From positions 373,835-437,834 of the forward strand of contig NSJX01000001.1 of NCBI GenBank assembly GCA_002286715.1: a DNA stretch of 64,000 bases, written 5' to 3'. The stretch's first letter is position 1. Every line of letters begins with the position of its first letter. Below the pieces are notes generated by a model. The model saw only the letters and a list, made by a program, of their open reading frames with translations. It did no database searches and was not told where the DNA came from. Of the stretch, positions 11,552 through 25,154 are shown piece by piece. Origin of the DNA: Dentipellis sp. KUC8613 (taxonomy: Eukaryota; Basidiomycota; Agaricomycetes; Russulales; Hericiaceae). The translations under genes were made by a program, and so were the position numbers.

Positions 11552-12743
11552 ATGAGCGCATTTGGTCTCCGTATTGCCTCCGCCAGTAAGGCCCGGCCAG
11601 TGCGCTTGGCGTCCTGCTCATGGTCGCAAGCCTCCAGACTTCGGTCGTTCCCGGCGAGACACATCCACACTCGATTGCCTCTGCCTTACAACGTAGAGGA
11701 TGGCATGGGCGAGTTCCTGACACCCGAAGGCTTGAAGCTGATTGCTGTGGACTATCAGCAGGGGCTGCTCGACCGTCTTAACGACGCCGTGAAGGGTGCG
11801 CTGTCAACTACAATACGTTACATCGGACGAGCTAACCGTCGACTACAGGTACGGGAGAGAAGAACAAAAGCGTAGCGCAGATTGTCATCGACACTGCCCC
11901 GGACGCGAGCCGAACCCTGGCCTTTAACTATGCCAGCCTCGCCTTGAATAACAGCTACTTCTTGAGCTGTTTGGTGAGCAGCCTCTGCCTTCGCACACGA
12001 CCTCCCGCTTACGACTATTAATACAGAAACCCTCTACACCCGAGCTTCCCCATCATGAACACGAAATCAGCAAGGACCTGGAGGACGGCATCCGAAAGGC
12101 TTTCGGCGACCTGAACAACTTCAAGTCCGTCGTATCCGCGGCTGCCAACGGCATGGTCTCCACTGGCTGGGTGTGGTTCGTCGGGGACGAAAAGGGGAAC
12201 ATCGGTGTTGTCGCCACCTACGGCGCGGGAACCCTGCTCACCGCCAAGCGCAACCATAAGGGCCGTCCAGAAGGCAGTCAGTACGGCAGCGTCTACAGCC
12301 CTGTGGAACCCAGTGATCCGGCTGCTGGCCCCAACCCCTCCGCCCCTCTCAGCTCTGCGACTCCGTCCTCCCCTGCATCCGGGCTTTCGCGCCAGAGCCC
12401 ACCCATCCACCCCTCCTCTCCCGCCCGAACGCTGCACACGAGCGCAGTGACCTCGGAAGGCCGTGCGGTGCCGCGATCCCTTTACAAGCCAGGTAACCGC
12501 ATGCAAAATGGCGGCCCCGCGCTGGCCAATGACCCGGCCGATTCGTCGGAGATGAACTTCGACAAGCTCGGCGACGTGTTATTCCCGTTGTTCTGCCTCT
12601 CCGTGCAGGAGCACGCGTGGCTCGGCTCCGGCTACGGGGTGTGGGGCAAGGAGGAGTACCTGAAGCGGTTCTGGACGTGCCTGGATTGGCAGCGCATCAG
12701 CACCAACTACGCGAGGTTGCCTAGGACTGGTTTGGACGAGTGA
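11552..12743 (+). CDS. Mitochondrial small-subunit ribosomal protein with Fe/Mn-SOD fold (mS42/mS43 type)
   Basis: Structural protein of the mitochondrial 37S ribosomal subunit, derived from Fe/Mn superoxide dismutase. Exons 11552-11795, 11849-11973 and 12027-12743. The N-terminus is basic and Ser/Ala-rich with RHIHTRLPLPYNVEDGMGEF, a likely mitochondrial targeting peptide followed by the SOD N-domain. SOD-like parts are ALNNSYFLSCL, the GMVSTGWVWFVGDEKGNIGV strand, and near the end LCLSVQEHAWLGSGYGVWGK-like sequence followed by YLKRFWTCLDWQRIS. The metal-binding His/Asp set of true SODs is not preserved, as in the ribosomal paralogues. A Pro/Ser-rich insertion of about 100 residues (from SPVEPSDPAAGPNPSAPLSS) interrupts the SOD domain. 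I cannot decide between the mS42 and mS43 paralogue. Confidence 0.9.
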
Positions 12744-12840
12744 TGAGCGGTCTTGGAGGGAGGAAGACCGATTTTGAGGACGGCGGTTCGCACTATTCTT
12801 CATCTAGAGTCGTTTAATATCACTGCGGATTTGCTCCCAA

Positions 12841-15660
12841 CTCTTATATCACTGGTTCTGATGCATATAACATATGTACAGTGCATTGAATGAGCCAGTC
12901 TAATTCAGCAATTATGGAACACAAATTCAAGTACTTGAGTTCAAGCAAGCATCATACAAATAATCTTTGCCTAAGGCTCAGATCTCCTAGCTTCATGCAG
13001 AATACATTGGATCTTCCCTGACCCTTGGGGAAATGAACATCTGATATATCAAGAGAATTGGTGACTGGAGAGATTGTCAGTTGAGAAACTGAATCAAATT
13101 AGAGATGCTTACCTTTGAAGTGCAACATGAATCTTCAAAATCTGCTAGATGGGATACTGATAGATATCATATTCATCATGATTGCCATTATCATCATTTG
13201 CATCCAAATGCAGAGCCCTTTCCATGTCTTGAAGGATGTCAAAGCATTGATAAGGCTTTCTAGTTTCAAACCCTATTGTATGCATATCAAACATGTGAAG
13301 GTAGTCAACTTTTTCTGTCATGATTGTGGATATTTCCACCCAGACCGTGTGCTTGGGTTCGATTTTGAAAAGTGCAAAAATTGCAGAAAGATGTATGTGC
13401 TCAAGTGTATCCCAGCTCTCAGCAATCAAAGTGCAGCAATTAATGAGATTTTCTTGTGTGAACATATAGTCAAACTCATACTTTGCACCAACATAGGAAT
13501 CTTGCAAATTTTCAATGAAGCATATCAAGAATGACTCCATTACTTGAGCACATTTTTTAGGAGAGCCTCTTGTGTTCTGACTGGCATGGATCAATATTGT
13601 AATTGCATCATAAGCACAGAAATCTTTACAGAAAGCAAATGGAGGATTTTTCAGTGATTCAATGAACACATCACAGGCACTGTCAAAGAGCTCATGTGAG
13701 GTTGCATTCTTGAGTGATATAATCAAGGCCCTCATTAAAGGTTCTCCAGGACTAGAAGTATAGTGTCTGTCACCAACTCTGCTATTTTTCTTCAGCCAAA
13801 TGTGTGTAGTGCAATATGAGTCAAGTAATGATTTCTTTGCTATATCTGTGAGTTTCTCATGTTGAAACTTGGAAGAATAAACAAAATCATCCAATATTGT
13901 GCAAGATAATGAGTAAATCTCAAACAGTGAGAGTGATGAAGTGAGAGAGAACCAAGAAAGTGCCATTTGAAGTATTTGAGGGACTGCACATATATCATCA
14001 GCATCAGCTATGTCATTCCACTTGGAGAAATGCTCTAGGAAATGCAGTGACACATGGATCAATGTTTCCATGATCTGATTGTGATTCATCTCTGATGGCC
14101 GATCATGTTGAGATAAAAATAAAATGGACAAGAACTTTGATAAAGTTTTAGCATGATCTGATGTAGGGGTATATTTTTTTATGTAGTTGAGAAGAAGAAG
14201 TCCACAGTTCCAAGATTTAATCTTTGCATGTTCTGGAATTGGTTCTAGATAAGTATCAAGATAATCCATATACAAATCCATATGCTTATAACTCTCATCA
14301 TTCTTCAAAAATTTACTAAATATATATGCAGTTTCTGGAACAAAGGTATATGTCCACTGATATGTCTGATTTAGAAATTTGAAACATGATCCAAGAGTGG
14401 CTAGTTCAAAATTGTCCAATTGTCTGCCACAATCTACCAGATGATGAGCCAGATCATGGAATGTTTTGTTGAAGTTAGATTCAACTATCTTGTGACATTG
14501 CCTCAATTTGAGATATCCTCTTGCATACTTTTCAATAGATGCAATGTGTTCAATGTTGTGAGAGTTCAATGTTGGGGTAGAGCTTTTGAATATATCTACA
14601 TAATGATTTGTGAAGTCTGCATTAAAATATGTGCCCAATGGATGCTGTTTCTTAACTGCAGCCAAAGACTGCAAGAGTATATGCACCACAGTCATATTTG
14701 AAGATGTTTCATAAAGCCAAGATAAAGCCTCCATTTCTAATGTGTAGGCCTTTCCATTGACCATGTCATATTCTCTAGTTTTCAGCAACTTCTGCAAATT
14801 GACAGGATCTCTGAGCAACTCCTGGCTGCCATCATTATTAGTGGTGGAATCCTCCAGATCAACACTGTCATGAACCACTAGATTTCTCATTAACTTCAAT
14901 TGTCTGAAGATATACTCTGAAGTTTGAGCTCCTTTGTTGAAGACATATTTCCACAGCCAGAGCCATTGATAATATCCCATATAGATATAGTCTGATAGTG
15001 GGGTCCTATAAGGACAGTCCAGATATGCCAGGGGTAGCAGATTGCTGATAAAATATGCAGTGTATGCAATCATGGCAATGCAGGTGACAACCCAAGACAC
15101 AACCAGATCCAGGTTGTGCAAGAAGACCACAAGACCAACAAAGAATAACAGCAAGGCAATATGCATGAAAACAGGGAGCATGCCAACAATATCTCTGAAA
15201 TGCCATTTTTCAAGGCCATAGAATCTGAACTGCCTGATGTGAACACGGGTACTGGCTGACCCCAAGACTGCAGCCACATAGTTCTGCAACCATTGTTTGA
15301 CAAGAACAGACACCAGAGCAGTTCCCAGACTGAAAGCAAGACTGGTGAACCAAAGACCATTGACCCATCTGACATTTGCTGCAGCTCTGAATGGGGATGT
15401 GCTATTGACCAGAGAGATCGGCACAGAATCCAGAGAGATGCCCTGAGAAGCTGCTCTTTGTAGCCCAACTAGTTCAGTGAGCAGTGATGCAGAGACCATA
15501 GCATAGTCTGGCTGGAGATCCTGAGAAGTCTGGACAACAAATGTGGTGACCACAGCTGAGAAAAGACCAGCCTACAGCAGGTGCAAATTTAGGCAACATA
15601 GCTGCAGAACAATTGTCAAGAGAACTCACAAACACAAGAAGGACATCAATTGTATCCTTC
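12841..15660. other. CpG-depleted block
   Basis: Reading the sequence by eye, I find only five CpG dinucleotides in about 2,820 bases (near 13346, 13360, 14100, 15245 and 15419). TpG and CpA are abundant and overall GC drops to roughly 40%. CpG is common immediately outside on both sides (before 12830 and from about 15690). The block covers the large last exon of the DUF6535 gene plus about 300 bp of its 3' flank. This is the classic footprint of long-term CpG methylation and deamination. Confidence 0.85.
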
Positions 15661-16298
15661 CAGCCATTGATCATATCATTGTCGAATGCTTCGGCTTCAT
15701 CCAGGTAGACTCGCCAGATACGGGCATTAGGCCCCAGTTCCTCTCCCATCTCATCCGGGGGATATTTCTGCTCGTAATTATGAAGGTCATTGCCTGCACA
15801 TCACACGATTTAGTCAGTTTGCCGCAGTACATGATGGTTGGACAATGTACCTAGGCCGACACGTGTGCCGCGTTTCTTCGGAAGTCCAAACAGACGACGA
15901 GCGTCGGTTTGCGACGGCTGAGGTTCGGGAATGGGAACGTGTGGCTCGTCGCCCTCTTGGTCCACAACAGATGCAAGACCACCCATACACTGTGCTCCAT
16001 CGTGGTCATCATCCAAAGTGCCACTCTTCGGCATCTCTGTCCCACTTGTACCACGAGTAAGTTCTTCACCACCTCGGCTGAGAGGAGATGTTCGACCGAG
16101 CGAACTGTCCTCCAGCGGCCTCACGGTGGGCTCGTTACTAGTTCAGACAGTCAGACAGTCATCCCTACAACAGAAAGACAGTGCGTACTCGGAGATCGAT
16201 GAGATCGGCGGCGGTGGTATAATCAAAAACCTCTCGCACTTAGGGCTATTCGATGTCTTCGCGATGGCGCGCATATCATGTTGTCTCGGACCACGCAT
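13145..16298 (-). CDS. DUF6535-domain membrane protein
   Basis: Member of a family strongly expanded in Agaricomycetes; function unknown. Four exons. Exon 1 starts MRGPRQHDMRAIAKTSNSPK at 16298, with a GTACGC donor after SISSISE. Exon 2 holds a disordered acidic stretch and RRLFGLPKKRGTRVGLG. Exon 3 begins the domain (NDLHNYEQKYPPDEMGEELG, ARIWRVYLDEAEAFDNDMIN). The last exon (about 15572 to 13145) continues AGLFSAVVTTFVVQTSQDLQ and holds four hydrophobic segments, including WVNGLWFTSLAFSLGTALVS, IVGMLPVFMHIALLLFFVGL and VVSWVVTCIAMIAYTAYFIS. A long helical C-terminal part of about 580 residues resembles no family I know. Total near 980 residues. Exons 1-3 are CpG-rich like the neighbours, but the last exon is almost CpG-free yet completely open, so its codon use differs sharply from every other gene here. 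Confidence 0.85.
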
Positions 16299-16522
16299 CT
16301 CCGCGATTTTGGACAGTGGCTAGAGCTCTCGCTTGATAACGAGTGGGAGATGTTGTCTGCAGGTGGCGGTGGTTTGCAAGAGCGCGACGGGCGCTTAGCG
16401 GCGGTTTCTGCCTCACGCCTGATGATGGTTCACAGGGTTTCGGATTTCACTTCCAGATACACAGCTCTAGCATAAACGACTATCTTCTACCAGAGTCTAC
16501 GAAGAAGACACGATATACAGCA

Positions 16523-18275
16523 CTACTCATCCAGCCACTCAACTCTCCACTCGACCTGTCCTTCGCTCCTTCCACGGACTCCTTTATACGGCTTATATGC
16601 TTCGCCGGTCAGCTTGAGCTGGTCGACCTTCAAAGCAGAGAAGAGGTTTGTCGAAAGTGCGAAGGTAGTCTGAATAGAACGGGATGGCCGAGGACGAGCA
16701 GCACTAGCCATGATCACAGTCAATATGGATTCCGTCCATCGAAAGGCGATTCGAGATTCGACTTACGCTGAACTGAAAGATCCCTGCAGTGTCCAACGGC
16801 CTGAAGATGGCTGTATGTTGGGTATTGACCATCGAAGAGACTGCACCATTCGGGGTTAAAAGACATATATGCATGTAGGCGGAAAGGATGCGAACCTGTT
16901 TTACGGGCACATACACCCACTCAGCGCCGCTCCCGACGTTGCAATTCGCGCTTGTCGCCTCTTCGCCCAGGTAGATCTCGAGTGCGAAATCTTCAATTGC
17001 GCGAGTCGACAGGCGTGATGTGATTGTTATGTCGAAACTCCCTGTACGATGCACGGTGAATAAGAGCACGGAACGATAGCAGAGAAGACCCACCTCCGAA
17101 TTCTGCAACTCTCATAGCCGCCTTGAGCGTGAAGGGTGGTTGCACCTGGGATTGATTCTGAGCAACAGCTGTGAGCGCACCCGTGGCCGGCAGGATGGCT
17201 TGTGCTGATGGAGAAAAGCGGTACTCCATGAGCGTGAAGTTCCCGTCAGGAGGCACAAACGAGAGCGTTCTCGATTGGCTGAAACGGGTAAGGCTACAAG
17301 ACATTGTTAGTAGTCCGCCTAGGCGATGTATGGAATGGACTCACCGAACGCATGGATGGAAGGCCGGATCTGTGATGACCCTAGCGTTGGTGAAAGTAAG
17401 TGAGAGGTCAGGTGTTCCTGTGGTTCCTGTCAGAAATACCGCAGCTCTGAGCGCAGGATCGTCCATACCTGAAAGTTTGCAATTCGCCATAATCTTCCCG
17501 GTCACACTGCTCGTCACGACGGTGCCGTTCCTGGCAAGTGAGATGAGACATCAACTAATTCTGTACAACGTCGACGTGGGCGTACTTGTTCATGATGGCC
17601 TTGAGATTTTCTACGATGTCGAAATAGATCTCGTTGCTGTTGTATCGCACTCCGGCCTTCCTCCAAGGTATAGGACTGGCGAAAGCTCCCATCGTGTGTC
17701 CGCCGTGCATGCCAGTGCTGGCTAATCCAGAGACGCCAGCAACGGAAAGGATCTTCTGCAGCAACGATGGAGGTAGTACGATGTCCCGTAGCGCATTCGG
17801 TGAGGTGGTGAGCGGGTGCCCGCCCGAATCAAGTGTCTCCTCGAGAAGCTGGTAGACAACATCAAAGTTGTCTTTCAAGACTGCGCCGCTGAAGGAGCCG
17901 AAGTAATCTTGCAAGATTTCGATGAACGTCTGAAGAAACGCGAAAGCGTATAACGGGTCGACTAAGAGAGGCGAGTGTCAACGCTCTCCTGGTGTCCTAA
18001 CGTCAGATAAATTCCATTAACTCACTGTCTCCGCTTACAGGACAGAGAAACCTCAGACCAGCATGTTCCACATGGCAACATGCACTTGGCGCACCGAGCT
18101 CGTAGGTCTGGACGTAGAGCACTGGGTCGACATCCTGCAGACGTTTGGCCTTCGCTAGAGCGTTATTGAAAGCATCGATATGTACAAGCGGGTATGCGGG
18201 TGAGAATTGGCGAAATCCGGTTTGTACGATGGGGCGACCTGTGGACTCGAGGATGATGAGGCCGTCGATGGCCAT
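16523..18275 (-). CDS. APM3: AP-3 adaptor complex subunit mu
   Basis: Medium chain of the AP-3 clathrin-adaptor-like complex, which sorts cargo from the Golgi or endosome to the vacuole. Starts at 18275 with MAIDGLIILESTGRPIVQTG, the conserved longin-type N-terminus, then PAYPLVHIDAFNNALA and FLCPVSGD. Later exons give LQDYFGSFSGAVLKDNFDVV and YQLLEETLDSGGHPLTTSPN, then the linker GGHTMGAFASPIPWRKAGVR with YNSNEIYFDI, where the mu-homology domain begins. The domain continues through FSPSAQAILPATGALTAVAQ and SGAEWVYVPVKQ to the end EGQVEWRVEWLDE. About eight exons, about 420 residues, the usual size. It lies 225 bp upstream of the DUF6535 gene on the same strand. Confidence 0.95.
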
Positions 18276-18508
18276 GGCGAATAACCGAGGGTGAAGGTCG
18301 GGTCCTCGGAGCGGGATGCGCGGCAACAACAACGGCGAGCGGCCACGTGACAGGCACGCCTCCATATGGCAACTGACGTATGCGGGGAACAACTACCAGA
18401 TCCGGCGGACCAGCCCAGTTCTTCAAGTCCGGAAACTCACTTGGTCTCCCTCACTCTCCGTTAAATATTTCTCCGCGCTCCTTTTCTTCGCCCTTGACCC
18501 CCCACAGA

Positions 18509-20591
<2,083 letters not shown>

Positions 20592-21041
20592 TTATATCTA
20601 AGTATCAATCAATCACAAGGGCCAGATGTACTGTATACGACGCCCGTTACCCACCTGGCCCTCGGCGGACGACGGGCTCTGTTCGATTATTCTTGCTATC
20701 GCGTTGTTGTTTCATTCTAGGCTTCCGCATTGTATTCACCTGGGGATCAGGTTTGTAGATCATGTTCTAAACTTATAGGAAGGGGGCTGGTCTTGTCGTT
20801 TTATTTCGTAATATCCTGCAGTGTATTCCAAATAGACGTCTTGTTGACTCGGACTGGGTACATCCACCACGTTGCGGTACTAGAGGTTTTGAAGGCACGT
20901 GTTACTTGACAGTGTTCCAGTCAATTAGAGGTGCTGCTTCCACGCAATCGGCGGGCAAAGGGAATTATCAGAGAAGGAAACGCTTCAAGCGAAATATTTT
21001 CCGATTCTAAACCACCGCTACATCTACTGACATGAAGCCAA
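20592..21041. other. Convergent intergenic region
   Basis: 450 bp between the 3' ends of the hexokinase and ATP synthase subunit d genes. Should hold both polyadenylation regions; I see nothing else. Confidence 0.5.
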
Positions 21042-21922
21042 TTACATGAGCGAAAGGTCGCCGAACTTCTCCTTGTAGCCTACACATGCGAACGCAACTC
21101 TATCAGGGAAGTGGCAAGATGCTACAAACAAACGGTACGTACCCGGCACGGTCCACTTGCCCTTCTTGACCATGTTCTCGACGGCCTCGCGGATGCGGGG
21201 GTGGGCGTCGCCGACCTCCTCAACCTTACGCCGGCATTAGCTTTCACACAGTCGCATGGAGAGGAAGACGAAGCGCGTACAGTGAGGTCATCGAAGGGAC
21301 GAGCCTCCTCGATGTTGGCAAGGGTGGCCTGGAGATCCTTCAGCTCGACGTCGATCTTCGCCTCGGTCTCCTTAGCCTTGGCAACCTGCAGCGCGAAAGC
21401 CAAAACCGTCAGCACACCATCCTCATCTGAGACTCCAGCAGACACGTACAGCCTTGGTCTCGAAGGTCTCAATCGCCTTGATGTGCGCGCTCACGTCATA
21501 GCTGACGGGCTTGAACTCGCGCAGGATCTTCTCGGCCTCGTCGACGACGGCCTTGTTCTTGAGGATGGAGCGGTAGTGCGCGGTGTCGACCGTCTTGGGC
21601 TGGGAAGCGAGCTGGGCGTGGATGCGCTGCGCGTCGGCGTTGCGCTTGCGGAAGGCCTGCAGAGCCGCGACGGTCTCTGCATGGGGTGCGAGTCGAATTT
21701 CGCGGTGACGCGACGAGGTGAGCGGGCGGGTAGGGTTCAAATTCGAATGCGCAGGTCGTTTGATGAGCGAAGAAAAAGCGCAAGAGATGGGTTTGGCAAA
21801 CCTTTTCCGAGACCAAGGGTAGAGTAGATGCGGGTGAAATCCTGGAAGTAGAGGTGAGTATCCCGTTATGACCGGAGGCATACGGAACGTACAACCGCAG
21901 CCGCGGCAGCTTTGGAGGCCAT
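21042..21922 (-). CDS. ATP7: Mitochondrial ATP synthase subunit d
   Basis: Subunit of the peripheral stalk of F1Fo-ATP synthase in the mitochondrial inner membrane. Exon 1 starts [10 protein letters not shown] at 21922; the following exons give [13 protein letters not shown], then [40 protein letters not shown] and [20 protein letters not shown]. After an intron the helix continues [36 protein letters not shown], and the end is [20 protein letters not shown] followed by SLM. About 175 residues, mostly helical, as in yeast Atp7. The motif [12 protein letters not shown] near the N-terminus and [14 protein letters not shown] at the end are the family signatures. Confidence 0.95.
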
Positions 21923-22425
21923 CAGACTAAAAGTTCAGAGCAGGGATTAGTACGAGGCATAGTTTTGAGAAGTGGAGGGGCTCACAGAAAAGAAAGAGGG
22001 GGAGAGTGGTGAGCTGGAGTCGTCAAGGATGTTCGTGCGCGACACAGCGTCGATTTCCTTTCTGGCCGACGGCAGGGCGGCGTTGGCCGAGCGCGCTCCT
22101 GCCCCACCCGACACTATAGGCGCCCGTGACTAGCCCGGAACATCCAATACTTGCCTTCGACGATAACTTTGAACAGATTATTGGAACGATATGCCACCCA
22201 ATCCGAACAATCCAAATCCAAAAAATCAATTGCCAATCGCAAACAAGATGCTATTAAATACCAAAGAGAACAGCGGGGAAGACTAAAATGCGAGGTATAC
22301 CGTGGTATAATACATACATGCAAGATATCAGAATGTGTACAGGCGCAAAATGCGGAAAAGGAACAATGGGGTACGCAGAGAGGATGATGAGGTGGTAATG
22401 GTGGTGGTAATGGTGGTAGTCAAGA
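21923..22425. other. Intergenic region
   Basis: About 500 bp holding the promoter of ATP7 and the 3' region of the ELL-associated factor gene. A purine-rich GGTGGTAATGGTGGT-like tract at 22390-22420 is the only feature I notice. Confidence 0.5.
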
Positions 22426-24050
22426 TCAATCGTCACTTTCGTCGCTGCTGGTGAAGTCGTCGTAGTCTTCAGCAACACCGCCCGCGAATTGATTCAGTGA
22501 AATCGGTCCAGCATGCGCTGCAGGCTCTTCTATCATGCCCGGCGACGAGGCAGCCTCCTCTTCTGCAGACAGTTCGAGCTCCCGCTCGAGATCCGCCTCG
22601 AATGCGGTAATGTCTTCCTCGTCGATTCCGATATCTTCGGGCTCGTCGCCATCGTCGTCCTCGTGAATGGACAACTGTGGTGGTTCAACCTGCATAGAGA
22701 TGGTGGGAACTGGGATGACGGGTGCGGCGACCTCGTCCCAATCCTCGTCGTCAGAGTCGGGCAGAAGAGCAGTGGTCTCCGGGGCGTAAGTAGTCTGGTG
22801 TGCAAGAGGATCAGGACCAGCAGTGGTAGGCAGTGCCAGGCTGAATGACTGAGGCTTCGGCGGCGCTACTGGTGGTGGCGGCGGCGAAGGACGCGCACGT
22901 TTCGGCGGCGGTGGGCGAGAGAATTCGATCTCTTCCACGTCCGCATCGGGAGGAGGCCGCTTCGCTGTGCTGGTTTTAGGCTTTGCCTTCGGTGTCGGGC
23001 GAGGCTTTTGTGGAGGTATCGCTGCAGCCGCCTTTTCGACTGGCTTCGGTTTCTCCGCAATCTGCGGTTTCTCGACGGGCTTCGGCTTCTCGACAGGCTT
23101 TGGTTTCTCGATAGGTTTTGGTTTCTCGACCGGCTTTGGTTTCGAGGCTAGGGCAGCTTTCGGCCGAGGTGCCTTCGCTACAGGCGCCACGGGCACCTTC
23201 GCGGCAAGGGGCTCCTCTATCTCTCCTTCCTCTTCCTCGAATTTCGTGGGCTGACTCTGGGCAGACGGTACGTAACCGTCATCAGGTTCGCCTTCGGCAT
23301 CTTCTAAGCCCTCTAGTATCTGCGCTTCAAGCTCATCAGCGGCTGTCCGTTGAGTGGGCGTCGGCATCTGGGACGATGAGGGAGTCGGCATAGCTGCCAG
23401 CGCAGTATGGTCAGAGATAGAATGTGACCGTATGGAAGTAGAACATACGAGATGCGGAAGCGGAAGGTCGAGCTTTGCTAGTTACACGCCGAGCGTATGA
23501 GAAATTTATTGAAGAATCAAGTTTCTCCAGAGTAAATGTCTGGAGAAACGTATGTAGGTTCAGCATGAGTCCCAGCGTGGTACCGTTACTGAACACTCAC
23601 CCCCATCTCCTCATCGTATATGAGGACACACTCCCATTCCTTGCCAGGTTTCTCTTCTCCATCGAAAGAATGCGAGACATTGCTCTGGAGCGCAGGTCAG
23701 CAGGAACGAGTAGTGGTGAGAATGCGTGGTGACACACATCGAAAGTGGGCCGCTCGACATGGACGGCAGTGGACTCCTTGCCCTTCGTCACCTCGATGGT
23801 ACCGGGGCGCGTCGCATCTATGGACTCTGGTCTGAAGTTATCTTTATGGGCCACAGTAAGTAGGAGAGATGATGGACGGTAACTGACGACACGCACAGCG
23901 AAAGGAATAGAAGTCTCTCTCTGGCAGGTTGGAGCGTTTGGGCGCAGGAGCGCCCTTGCGAGCTTTAAGCGCCTTGCCGAGTGACGAGCCTACAGCGACC
24001 TTGTGTCTCGTCGGGGCGGGCATCCAGGGAGGAGGGTCGGTGGACGCCAT
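22426..24050 (-). CDS. ELL-associated factor (EAF) transcription elongation protein
   Basis: Partner of ELL in the RNA polymerase II elongation machinery; acts in the nucleus. Starts MASTDPPPWMPAPTRHKVAV at 24050. The EAF N-terminal domain is spread over short exons: LPERDFYSFRC, then NFRPESIDATRPGTIEVTKG and KESTAVHVERPTFD, then GKEWECVLIYDEEMG and TFTLEKLDSSINFSYARRVT. The last exon (from about 23391) is a long disordered tail: acidic LEGLEDAEGEPDDGY, a tandem Lys-Pro repeat with unit KPKPVEKP, then acidic patches and the C-terminus DDFTSSDESDD. Acidic/Ser-rich tails are typical of EAF transactivation regions. About 480 residues. Confidence 0.9.
23020..23150 (-). repeat. In-frame KPKPVEKP tandem repeat in the EAF gene
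   Basis: About six copies of a roughly 18-24-bp unit encoding variations of EKPKPVEKPKPIEKP. Imperfect and in frame, so copy number may vary between strains. Confidence 0.8.
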
Positions 24051-24428
24051 GGTGGAGGGAGGCAAGAGAGGTGAGACAGGGAAACGGACAATTGTCACGG
24101 CATTGTGGAACGGTCACCGCACGGAAACGCTTCGGCGCCTCGCCGCTCACCTTCGCACGGCCCGCGACTCCCGCCGCCTCGTGTCTTGTTCTCGTCCACC
24201 ATTCAGTCGTCTTCGCTTTCCGTGCACAAGTCGCGACTCTGCCTCGACGCGATGTTGATCATGGCCTTCCCTGGACACGGCGATTCTGGCCGCCGATGAG
24301 CGCACAGCTGTCACCATGGAGGCAGTCCCCAGCACGACTTCGGCGCGTCATCATGTTCTACTTGTGCATCAACTCGATATATTGACTTGTAGTCATTCCG
24401 TCCGTAGGCGTACTATGACCGTGCTGAC
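24051..24428. promoter_or_regulatory. Divergent intergenic region
   Basis: Separates the start codons of the EAF gene (minus) and the small secreted protein gene (plus). GC-rich on the EAF side and TATA-containing on the right; no coding exon recognized. Confidence 0.5.
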
Positions 24429-24436
24429 TATATATA
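24429..24436 (+). promoter_or_regulatory. TATA box of the secreted-protein gene
   Basis: TATATATA about 60 bp upstream of the start codon at 24492, the expected place for a strong regulated fungal promoter. Confidence 0.55.
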
Positions 24437-24491
24437 CGATGAGTCTTAGAGGCTTATAACAGCTCGCTGTCTGTCCCAGAAATCCGCAGTC

Positions 24492-25154
24492 ATGGTTTTC
24501 CGCGCTCTCTACGTCTCGCTCGCTGCACTGGCCGTTTCCGTCGCCGCCAACCCTCTCGGCTTAGCCCAGCGGGATAGTGTCAACTGCTCAGACCCTCGCG
24601 GTCCGGGAAGCTTCCTTCCCCATCTGTTCAGTGCTTCGATCTCCAACAACGGGACAGAAGTAACGAACAGTGTTGCGATCGACGGCTCCATCGTAAGTGC
24701 GGTTCCAATGACCACTACTCACAGGTTACTGAAAACATTCTCAGGTGTCCTTCAGCTGGGCGCCCAACGTCTGCCGCACGAATGCGACTTTCTTGATTGG
24801 CGCTTACACCGGCTCGCCGACCAACGCGTACTCTGACGGTCCCTCCGGCTCTTGGATCGGACCGCGCGCAGGCCCATTCGGCGGGTTTAACGCCACACAC
24901 CACGGAAGCCTCGTCCTCAATAGCGAGTACTTCACTCAGGGCCAGGCGTATGGTACGTAGTCTACATATTATTATTCTGCCATTGTATCTGACGATGTGT
25001 GGTAGTTGTCGACTTGTTCGAATATGACCTCGCCACTGGTGCCGTGGGCGAGGCCGTAGCAAACCAAGATTTCTCTTGGGAAGTTCCTGTGAGTGCCCAG
25101 GTCATGTTACAAGAGTGTAACCTCATCGTTATGTCCGACCAGTATTCTTCTTGA
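24492..25154 (+). CDS. Small secreted protein of unknown function
   Basis: Starts MVFRALYVSLAALAVSVAAN, a clear signal peptide, followed by the mature part NPLGLAQRDSVNCSDPRGPG. Exon 1 ends at GTAAGT after SVAIDGSI. Exon 2 encodes SFSWAPNVCRTNATFLIGAY and SGSWIGPRAGPFGGFNATHH, ending QGQAYG before GTACGT. Exon 3 encodes VVDLFEYDLATGAVGEAVAN and DFSWEVP; a final tiny exon after an intron with donor GTGAGT would give YSS and the stop at 25154. About 165 residues, two conserved Cys, three N-glycosylation sequons. I do not recognize a family; the layout is that of small secreted proteins of wood- or litter-decay fungi. A decayed copy lies 0.7 kb downstream. Confidence 0.75.

Noticed and set aside
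12018..12506. 162-codon minus-strand open frame
   Set aside because: Antisense to the Pro/Ser-rich part of the mitochondrial ribosomal protein exon.
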